A stretch of DNA of 5,233 nucleotides from assembly GCA_937928585.1 (NCBI GenBank), contig CALEZK010000234.1:1-5233 (forward strand), given 5' to 3'. This document shows positions 1 to 4,906 of the stretch, piece by piece. Every line of letters begins with the position of its first letter. Position 1 is the first letter of the stretch. Position numbers and translations under genes: made by a program. The notes beneath the pieces are model-generated. The model was not told the DNA's origin. It saw only the letters and a program-made list of their open reading frames with translations, and searched no databases. This DNA comes from an uncultured bacterium (GTDB lineage: Bacteria; Hydrogenedentota; Hydrogenedentia; Hydrogenedentales; SLHB01).

Positions 1-1
1 A

Positions 2-109
2 CTTGGCGTCATGGCCGCGATTTTTGTGGGCCAGCTTATCTTCTTCAGAAGAAAGGGCTGGCTTGGCGGAGCGTTGGCTGACGACCGCGAGGAATCAAAA
101 CCGGATTAA
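2..109 (+). CDS. C-terminal end of a CorA-like divalent cation transporter (partial, 5' end outside window)
   Basis: Read from base 2, this frame is open from the window edge to a TAA stop at 107-109 and gives 35 residues. They form a hydrophobic stretch (MAAIFVGQLIFF), then RRKGWL, then a short acidic tail ending in EESKPD. A last membrane helix followed by a basic R/K-R/K-x-W-L ending is typical of the C-terminus of CorA magnesium/cobalt transporters, where it follows the second transmembrane helix; the tail here runs about 14 residues further. The diagnostic GMN motif between the two helices would lie just upstream, outside the window, so the family call is inference from a short piece. 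If correct, the protein is a pentameric inner-membrane channel importing Mg2+. The gene converges on the M28 peptidase gene with 16 bp between stops. Another membrane protein with a basic cytoplasmic tail is the main alternative. Confidence 0.62.
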   Translation, partial: LGVMAAIFVGQLIFFRRKGWLGGALADDREESKPD

Positions 110-124
110 AGGTTTGATCGGCAA

Positions 125-140
125 CTCACCGCTCGGTGAG
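125..140. terminator. Small stem-loop between convergent genes, weak terminator candidate
   Basis: CTCACC at 125-130 pairs with GGTGAG at 135-140 around a 4-base loop. It lies just after the CorA-like stop and spans the last codons and stop of the minus-strand peptidase gene. The stem is only 6 bp and no T-run follows on either strand, so it is a poor intrinsic terminator. Position between convergent genes is the main argument for it. Confidence 0.22.
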
Positions 141-1094
141 CAGCCCGTACTTCGTTACCAAAGTTTCGACGAATGCCCGCATGTCATCCCGACTATCCAG
201 CGGCATCTTCAGTTTGTCGGCGAGATGCATGGTGTGGCGACGAAGGTATTCCAATTCCTTTGGTAAGCTGTCATATGCCTCGAACGGACCCACCAGCGGT
301 TCTTCCGCGACTTTGGTGATAACGTCGACCATGTACGAGGCAATGTGCGCCATTTTGGGGTAGTTCAATTTCTCCGGCGTGTCGGAGTGCAGGTGGTGAT
401 GCTCCCAGTGTCCGCACGAGAAGAACAAGTACGGACGTTGGTGCGTGCGGAAAACGTGATGGTCGCTCATGTCGCCGATAAAAGCATTCGGAACGGCCAC
501 GATGCGTAGACCGTTCTCCGGCATTGCGTGATCAATTACGGTCTGCATCCCCTCGTCACTCTCCATGCCCAGCACGAACAGCAAATCGGCAAGCCCCGGA
601 ATGGGTACGTCATGTCCCACCAGATCGAGCACGATTGCAGCGTGGATGGGCTCGTCACGCTGGTGCTCGTAGTAGTGAATTGACCCCATGGACGGCTTGA
701 GAAAATGCGGGGGCTCTTCCGCGTCGAAAAACGCGAAGATGACATCGCGATGCAATTCTTTTTTGCGCAAGGGTTCTACCATTGCGAGAGCAATCGCGAT
801 TGCGCTTGCGTTGTCGTCCGCCCCGGGAATCGTGCCATAAGTGTCGTAGTGTGCCGCAACAAGAACAGGGGGGAGGCTGCGGCGCACTCCTGGCAAGCGT
901 GCCAAAACATTGATGAGCTTAATCTCTCCGGCAGCGTATGGGAACTCGTACGTTCCATGCGCATAAGGTTCGAGGGCGAGTTCATGGATTCGCCGAACAA
1001 TATAGGAACGGGCTGCGGCATGCCCTGGAGTCCCAATGAGTCGCCCGTGGGGCAGGGCTAGCTTGGTCACGTCTTCGCGAAGTTGGTCAATCAT
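126..1094 (-). CDS. M28-family zinc aminopeptidase, probably cytoplasmic
   Basis: This 322-residue protein belongs to the M28 metallopeptidases, which use two zinc ions to remove N-terminal residues from peptides. The expected co-catalytic site is present in order: AHYDT (H82, catalytic D84), GADDNAS (bridging D93), DAEE (E126/E127), LDLVG (D157) and a late histidine in HLHSDTPEKL (H236). The N-terminal part (HGRLIGTPGHAAARSYI, residues 16-32) matches the conserved lead-in of the fold. About 85 residues follow the last ligand, ending in a charged helical tail. The frame stays open upstream to an ATG at 1286, but that start has no ribosome site and adds a 64-residue Lys/Arg-rich stretch unlike the family, so I chose the ATG at 1094. 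Neither version has a signal peptide or membrane anchor, whereas many M28 enzymes are exported. Specificity cannot be read from the sequence; a glutaminyl-cyclase-like or carboxypeptidase-type activity within the clan is possible but less likely. The gene is transcribed alone, divergent from the next gene. Confidence 0.88.
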   Translation of the reverse strand: MIDQLREDVTKLALPHGRLIGTPGHAAARSYIVRRIHELALEPYAHGTYEFPYAAGEIKLINVLARLPGVRRSLPPVLVAAHYDTYGTIPGADDNASAIAIALAMVEPLRKKELHRDVIFAFFDAEEPPHFLKPSMGSIHYYEHQRDEPIHAAIVLDLVGHDVPIPGLADLLFVLGMESDEGMQTVIDHAMPENGLRIVAVPNAFIGDMSDHHVFRTHQRPYLFFSCGHWEHHHLHSDTPEKLNYPKMAHIASYMVDVITKVAEEPLVGPFEAYDSLPKELEYLRRHTMHLADKLKMPLDSRDDMRAFVETLVTKYGLLTER

Positions 1095-1101
1095 TGCGCA
1101 G

Positions 1102-1130
1102 ATTCTAGTGGCGTGAATGCTTCGACGCAA
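1102..1130 (-). promoter_or_regulatory. Candidate sigma70-type promoter of the M28 peptidase, implying a leaderless mRNA
   Basis: On the minus strand TTGCGT (1130-1125) and TAGAAT (1107-1102) are separated by 17 bp. The -10 box matches TATAAT at five of six positions; the -35 box matches at three. Only seven bases separate the -10 box from the ATG at 1094, so transcription would begin at or next to the start codon. This fits the lack of a Shine-Dalgarno sequence before that ATG. It is a pattern match only; an AT-rich stretch near 1180-1190 offers a weaker alternative giving a conventional leader. Confidence 0.35.
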
Positions 1131-1231
1131 CTTTCGCTTGGCTGTCTTGCGATTTCGACGTTGCGTGATGTAGGGGCTCAATAATTTATCCTCAAGCTGT
1201 CGCTTCCATGCTGAAACTTGGCCGGCTTGTG

Positions 1232-1260
1232 TTGTGTCGAAACACCGGGGCGCGTAAACT
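1232..1260 (+). promoter_or_regulatory. Candidate promoter for the polyproline membrane protein gene
   Basis: TTGTGT (1232-1237) and TAAACT (1255-1260) lie 17 bp apart and match the sigma70 consensus at three and four of six positions. Transcription would start near 1267, leaving a leader of about 30 bases that contains the AAGGAG ribosome site. That start point falls downstream of the in-frame ATG at 1261, which supports translation beginning at 1297 instead. The match is weak. Confidence 0.28.
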
Positions 1261-1286
1261 ATGTCGGTTCGTACCCTGATTTTCAT

Positions 1287-1292
1287 AAGGAG
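1287..1292 (+). promoter_or_regulatory. Shine-Dalgarno site that sets the start of the polyproline protein
   Basis: AAGGAG is a near-perfect anti-16S match placed four bases before the ATG at 1297. The spacing is slightly short but usable. The earlier in-frame ATG at 1261 has no comparable site, so this element decides the start codon. Confidence 0.7.
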
Positions 1293-1296
1293 TCCG

Positions 1297-1809
1297 ATGG
1301 TGTCGCTTGATTTGCCGCCAGTACCGCCGCCGCCGCCCCCCAGGCCCCCAATGAGTCAGAAAGCGGTAATTCTATCGGGTTGTGGAATAGGGTGCGGCGT
1401 GCTTGTAGTCCTTGTCCTGATCGGATCGATTGGGTTGTCTTTCATGATCCCGTCGTTGCTGAAGCCCCGCGCCCGGGATGTAGTGGACGCGCTGCATGAA
1501 AAGGCACAGGAAAACAAAAATCTGACCAAAGCGCAGTTGGAAGTCTACGACGACCTGGCCGCGGTCAACGATGTGCCAACGGTGAATGGCATGGTCGCCA
1601 TCGTTTGCGCGGCCATCTTTCACGATCATTTGCGGGACGGCACCCTGACGGACGCAGAGATTGCCGAGGCCACTCTCGTTCGCGATTTTCTGGATGAGAA
1701 TCCGAACGCAGGAATAATCGATACGCTGCGATTCCAAAGCAAGCACCCTGAAATCGAGAAAAAAGTCCGCGATTTCCAGTCGAATCCAGCCAACCTGCGT
1801 CCCAGCTAA
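1297..1809 (+). CDS. Hypothetical single-pass membrane protein with polyproline N-terminus
   Basis: I do not recognise this 170-residue protein. Three parts are visible. Residues 7-18 are almost all proline (PPVPPPPPPRPP, six in a row at 10-15). Residues about 23-55 are a hydrophobic, Gly-rich membrane segment (SGCGIGCGVLVVLVLIGSIG and onward) ending before the basic KPRAR. Residues 56-170 are soluble, charged and mostly helical-looking, with an EKAQENKNLTKAQ stretch and a predicted helix pair around 115-160. By the positive-inside rule the R/K after the helix would favour a cytoplasmic tail, but the short N-terminus has little charge, so topology is uncertain. A short proline-rich leader ahead of one membrane helix is common in small bacterial envelope proteins of unknown role. 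Translating six consecutive prolines should need elongation factor P. The gene is monocistronic, divergent from the M28 gene, and ends before a strong stem-loop. Its codon use looks like that of its neighbours, so I see no sign of transfer. An alternative start is Met19 (1351), which would drop the proline run. Confidence 0.75.
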   Translation: MVSLDLPPVPPPPPPRPPMSQKAVILSGCGIGCGVLVVLVLIGSIGLSFMIPSLLKPRARDVVDALHEKAQENKNLTKAQLEVYDDLAAVNDVPTVNGMVAIVCAAIFHDHLRDGTLTDAEIAEATLVRDFLDENPNAGIIDTLRFQSKHPEIEKKVRDFQSNPANLRPS

Positions 1810-1818
1810 ACGAGCAAG

Positions 1819-1849
1819 GCCCGCGGCGGGTATCGCTCCCGCCGCGGGC
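1819..1849. terminator. GC-rich stem-loop, probable bidirectional terminator
   Basis: GCCCGCGGCGGG (1819-1830) and its exact complement at 1838-1849 form a perfect 12-bp stem with a 7-base loop. With one bulged base on each side of a step, GCAAG at 1814-1818 can also pair with bases 1851-1856, extending the stem to the stop codon of the minus-strand reductase. It sits between convergent genes, nine bases after the + strand stop, so it can serve both. The T-runs beyond it are short (TTT at 1852-1854; none of note the other way), so termination may rest on stem strength, or the hairpin may mainly protect the 3' ends. Confidence 0.75.
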
Positions 1850-1855
1850 GCTTTG

Positions 1856-2824
1856 CTACGGAATCAGAACGACTTTCCCAACACTTTTGCGGGCGGAAAC
1901 AAATTCCTGGGCTTCTGCCGCGCTTTCGAGCGGGAACTCATGTTTCACTATGATTCGAAGTTTGCCCTCTTCCAGCCACTTGTACAAATCGCGCATCGCG
2001 TTCGCCATGGCCGGTCCATCGGTCATGTAGGCCATCAGATGAAACCCCGACACGGTGAAATTGTTGGCGAGCAGACTGATCGCGTTCCCTGTCGCGGGTT
2101 GTCGACTCGCCGCGCCCAACGTGATTAAGCGTCCTCGCCGCTTGAGACATTTCATGCTCATGTCGAAAACATCGCCACCGACGGACTCGACGATCAACTC
2201 GCATCCTGCGCCATTGGTGATGCGCTTTACCTCTTGCACAAAATCCTTTCTGGTGTAATTGATCGCGTGCTCGCATCCGAGACTGGCAATGAGTTCACAC
2301 TTCTCGTCAGTGCTGCTGGTGCCAATAACAGTGGCGCCAACGTTGCGGGCGATTTGCACCATCACGGTACCGAGTCCGCCCGCGGCCGCCTGCAGCAATA
2401 CGGTTTGCCCTGCCTTGAGTTCACCCAACGTGAGCAGCGCGTGATATGCCGTCAAGTATTGACATGGAATGGCGGATGCTGATTTCAGATCCATGCCGGG
2501 CGGAACGGGCATGAGTCGGTTCGGATCGGACACAACAAACTCGCTGTAGCCGTTTTCACAAAAGCCCATGACGGCATCGCCCACTTTCAAACCTTTGACG
2601 CCACTACCGATTGCGTCGATCGTGCCCGCGATTTCGAACCCAGCGCCAAATGGCGGCTTTGGTCCATTGGGATACATACCTTCGCGCTGCATGATATCGG
2701 CGTAGTTGAGGCCGCATGCGCCTACCTTCACGCGCACCTGTTCGGCGCCCGGTTCCGGAACCGCCACTTCCTCGATTGACAACACATCTGGTCCGCCAAA
2801 CTTCGATACGACGATGGTCTTCAT
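1856..2824 (-). CDS. Quinone oxidoreductase-like zinc-independent medium-chain reductase
   Basis: This 322-residue protein, full length for the family, is a medium-chain dehydrogenase/reductase of the quinone oxidoreductase (QOR) branch, predicted to use NADPH to reduce quinones or other activated alkenes/carbonyls in the cytoplasm. The N-terminal GroES-like part carries the branch signature CGLNYADIMQREGMY (37-51) and the PFGAGFEIAG segment (58-67), followed by VGDAVMGF (81-88). The Rossmann part has AAAGGLG (146-152), the usual QOR form of the nucleotide-binding loop. K175 and Y190 occupy positions that in QOR contact the NADPH 2'-phosphate region. Structural and catalytic zinc cysteines of alcohol dehydrogenases are absent. 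The CGLNYAD segment also resembles VAT-1-type reductases, so the true substrate is open. It is the last gene of the run, 50 bp after the sirtuin, with its own ribosome site, and ends at the 1819-1849 stem-loop. Confidence 0.92.
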   Translation of the reverse strand: MKTIVVSKFGGPDVLSIEEVAVPEPGAEQVRVKVGACGLNYADIMQREGMYPNGPKPPFGAGFEIAGTIDAIGSGVKGLKVGDAVMGFCENGYSEFVVSDPNRLMPVPPGMDLKSASAIPCQYLTAYHALLTLGELKAGQTVLLQAAAGGLGTVMVQIARNVGATVIGTSSTDEKCELIASLGCEHAINYTRKDFVQEVKRITNGAGCELIVESVGGDVFDMSMKCLKRRGRLITLGAASRQPATGNAISLLANNFTVSGFHLMAYMTDGPAMANAMRDLYKWLEEGKLRIIVKHEFPLESAAEAQEFVSARKSVGKVVLIP

Positions 2825-2828
2825 GGTT

Positions 2829-2842
2829 TCCTCTCACTCCTT
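2829..2842 (-). promoter_or_regulatory. Tandem ribosome-binding sites before the reductase gene
   Basis: Reading the minus strand, AAGGAG (2842-2837) is followed by AGAGGA (2834-2829), then four bases and the ATG at 2824. The nearer site has slightly short and the farther one slightly long spacing, so either or both may be used. They support the chosen start and independent translation of this gene despite likely co-transcription. No clear terminator occurs in the 2825-2874 gap; TATGAT (2868-2863) resembles a -10 box but has no matching -35 box. Confidence 0.6.
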
Positions 2843-2874
2843 ACGAGACAATATCCGCCAAAATCATATAGCGC

Positions 2875-3618
2875 TTACGATACGCGCAGTGCGTCAAGCA
2901 ATCGGGGAAGTGACGTGCCGGCTGGTCCCTTCAAGAAAACGTGTGTTGTATCTTGCGTCAGTTTTGTTGGTTCGAGGTTCGATTCTATGATGAACGCTCC
3001 GTTGATTCTTGCGGTTTGCGGAAGTTGCGAGGCAGGGTACACCTGTGCCGACGTGCCCACCACAATCATGACATCGCATCGCTCCGAAAGGGTGTGTGCT
3101 TCAAACAGGGCATGGGGCGGTATTTCTTCCCCGAACATGACGACATCCGGCTTCATAAGCGTGGTGCATTTCGGGCAGCGCGGCACGTCGGGACTCATGT
3201 GTGCGGGGTCGAGCGGGCGCCGTGCGCGACACTTCAGGCAAGAGAGCCGGTGTGCATTTCCATGGTACTCGACAACGCGCGTGTTGCCGGCGGTCTGGTG
3301 GAGGTTGTCGACGTTCTGCGTGATGATCGCGTGCAGAAAGCCGGATTGCTCCATGGTGGCCAGCGTAAAGTGTCCGACATTCGGTTTGCAGTCGCGGGTC
3401 ATCTGGGCGATCTCGCACCAGAACCTCCATACGCGTTCCGGATTATCACGGTACGCGTCGATGGTGGCGTATTCGTCCGGCGGATACTTCTCCCAGATGC
3501 CGCCCGAACCGCGAAAGGTCGGAATACCGCTCTCTGCGGAGATGCCCGCACCCGTCAGCGCGACGACGCACTTTGCCCCGCGAATCGCCTTTGCGGCCGC
3601 TGCGTAATCATCCATCAT
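2875..3618 (-). CDS. Sir2-family NAD+-dependent protein deacylase (sirtuin)
   Basis: This 247-residue, single-domain sirtuin removes acyl groups from protein lysines, consuming NAD+ and releasing nicotinamide and O-acyl-ADP-ribose. All core motifs are present: GAGISAESGIPTFRG (23-37) for NAD+ binding, TQNVDNLH (100-107), the catalytic histidine in YHG (H119), a zinc knuckle with two CxxC pairs (C127/C130 and C148/C151), a VMFGE segment (160-164), GTSAQVYP (188-195) and IESN (211-214). Length is normal for bacterial CobB/archaeal Sir2 proteins without extensions. In the small-domain helix after the FRG motif, the YxxR pair that marks class III desuccinylases is replaced by W67 and I70, so deacetylase or other acyl preference is likelier than desuccinylation. 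The start ATG (3618) overlaps the serS stop in an ATGA arrangement and has no good ribosome site, which suggests translational coupling. A second ATG follows at once (3615). Confidence 0.95.
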   Translation of the reverse strand: MMDDYAAAAKAIRGAKCVVALTGAGISAESGIPTFRGSGGIWEKYPPDEYATIDAYRDNPERVWRFWCEIAQMTRDCKPNVGHFTLATMEQSGFLHAIITQNVDNLHQTAGNTRVVEYHGNAHRLSCLKCRARRPLDPAHMSPDVPRCPKCTTLMKPDVVMFGEEIPPHALFEAHTLSERCDVMIVVGTSAQVYPASQLPQTARINGAFIIESNLEPTKLTQDTTHVFLKGPAGTSLPRLLDALRVS

Positions 3619-4895
3619 CCCGGCGGCAGTATGCGCTCCGCTCCGTCCATGTAGGGACGAAGCGCCTCCGGAATCACGACCGAGCCGTCGGATTGCTGAT
3701 AGTTTTCCAAGATGGCAACAACAGTCCGCCCGACAGCGAGACCCGAGCCATTCAACGTGTGTACAAACTCAGGTTTCTTACCGCGACGGAAGCGAATGTT
3801 CGCGCGGCGCGCCTGAAAGTCCGTGAAGTTGGTGCACGAGCTGATCTCGCGATAGGTTTTTTGTCCAGGCACCCATACTTCGATGTCGTAGGTCTTGGCA
3901 GAACCGAAGCCCATATCGCCTGTGCACAACGTCACGACGCGATAGGGTAGCTCGAGTTTTTTCAGGATGGTCTCCGCATTGCGGGTGAGCTGTTCTAGCT
4001 CTTCAAATGATGTTTCCGGAGTAGTAAATTTGACCAGTTCCACCTTGTTGAATTGATGTTGGCGGATCATGCCGCGCGTATCTTTGCCGTATGAACCCGC
4101 CTCGCTGCGGAAGCACGGGGAATACGCCACATATTTTATGGGAAGCTCTTCTTCCCGCAGGATCTCGTCGCGATAAATATTCGTTACGGGAACTTCGGCG
4201 GTAGGAATAAGGTACAGGTCCTTACCCTCATTGCCGATTGAAAACAGATCTTCCTTAAACTTTGGCAAGTTTCCCGTGCCGCGCAGGCTGTCACTATTGG
4301 CCATGAATGGTGGCAGCACTTCCGTGTAGCCGTGTTCCCGCGTATGCGTGTCGAGAAAAAAGTTGATCAAGGCGCGCTCGAGCCGCGCGCCCTGGCCGCG
4401 AGAAAGACAGAATCGCGAACCCGCGATTTTCGCCGCGCGTTCGAAGTCGAGGATCCCCAGAGCCGCGCCAAGATCCACGTGGTCTTTGGGTTCGAAGTCA
4501 AATTCGCGAGGTTCTCCCCAGGCTCGTTCGAGGCGGTTGGCAGACTCATCCGCGCCAACAGGCACCGAGGCATCCGGCAGATTCGGAATCACAAGTAATT
4601 GATCAAGAAGGGCTGCGTCGGCGCCGCGCACTTCTTCGTCCAGTTCTTTGATGCGCGCGCTAACCGATTTCATCGCTTCCATTTGCGGAGTCGCGTCCTG
4701 CTTGTCGCGCTTCAATCGCGCAATCTCTTCGCTCGCGCGATTCTGCTCGGCGCGAAGTTGCTCCATCTCATGTAAGACCGTGCGCCGGGCCGAATCTATT
4801 GTCAGGATGGCGTCGAGATCAACGGTTGCGCGCCGATTCTCGAGTGATGTGCGAAGCGTCTCAAGGTTTTCCCGTAAGAACTTAATGTCAATCAT
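3615..4895 (-). CDS. serS: Seryl-tRNA synthetase
   Basis: SerRS charges tRNA-Ser (and tRNA-Sec, where present) with serine using ATP. The protein has the standard two-part build at the usual length (426 residues). Residues about 27-100 are a long charged helical hairpin (MEQLRAEQNRASEEIARLKR and onward), the coiled-coil arm that grips the long variable arm of tRNA-Ser. The class II catalytic core follows: motif 1 around 169-196 ending GYTEVLPP, the serine-recognising TAE (232-234), motif 2 starting FRSEAGSYGKDTRGM (262-276), and motif 3 GLAVGRTVVAILENYQ (385-400). It is the common bacterial type, not the archaeal methanogen-type enzyme. AGGA at 4904-4901 with a five-base spacer supports the ATG at 4895. 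It follows parB by 11 bp and overlaps the sirtuin start by 4 bp, so it is mid-operon. No T-box-like leader is possible in so short a gap. Confidence 0.98.
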   Translation of the reverse strand: MIDIKFLRENLETLRTSLENRRATVDLDAILTIDSARRTVLHEMEQLRAEQNRASEEIARLKRDKQDATPQMEAMKSVSARIKELDEEVRGADAALLDQLLVIPNLPDASVPVGADESANRLERAWGEPREFDFEPKDHVDLGAALGILDFERAAKIAGSRFCLSRGQGARLERALINFFLDTHTREHGYTEVLPPFMANSDSLRGTGNLPKFKEDLFSIGNEGKDLYLIPTAEVPVTNIYRDEILREEELPIKYVAYSPCFRSEAGSYGKDTRGMIRQHQFNKVELVKFTTPETSFEELEQLTRNAETILKKLELPYRVVTLCTGDMGFGSAKTYDIEVWVPGQKTYREISSCTNFTDFQARRANIRFRRGKKPEFVHTLNGSGLAVGRTVVAILENYQQSDGSVVIPEALRPYMDGAERILPPG

Positions 4896-4900
4896 TCGAT

Positions 4901-4904
4901 TCCT
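4901..4904 (-). promoter_or_regulatory. Shine-Dalgarno site of serS
   Basis: AGGA on the minus strand lies five bases before the serS ATG and inside the 11-bp gap after parB. It fixes the serS start and shows serS is translated by its own initiation although it is probably read from the parB transcript. Confidence 0.6.
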
Positions 4905-4906
4905 GC

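Noticed and set aside
3..266. An 87-codon + strand frame covering the left edge and the end of the peptidase gene.
   Set aside because: It overlaps the peptidase C-terminus antisense and the CorA-like tail out of frame, and its product has no recognisable feature.
1121..1166. Direct repeat TTCGACG (1121-1127 and 1154-1160) and inverted ACGCAA/TTGCGT (1125-1130 and 1161-1166) in the divergent intergenic region, as a possible operator.
   Set aside because: The repeats are 6-7 bp long and would be expected by chance in sequence of this composition. No regulator gene lies nearby to support an operator.
1095..1286. N-terminal extension of the M28 peptidase to the ATG at 1286.
   Set aside because: There is no ribosome site before 1286, the extra 64 residues are Lys/Arg-rich and unlike the family, and the extension would cover the divergent promoter region and overlap the likely leader of the opposite gene.
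2915..3654. Two long + strand open frames (2915-3607 and 2941-3654) antisense to the sirtuin gene.
   Set aside because: The sirtuin on the opposite strand has every family motif. The antisense products show no domain-like pattern and are Cys/Arg/Ser/His-rich, as expected from reading a GC-biased gene backwards.
4332..4602. Overlapping + and - strand short frames inside serS.
   Set aside because: They lie wholly within the well-supported serS gene in other frames, without ribosome sites or recognisable products.
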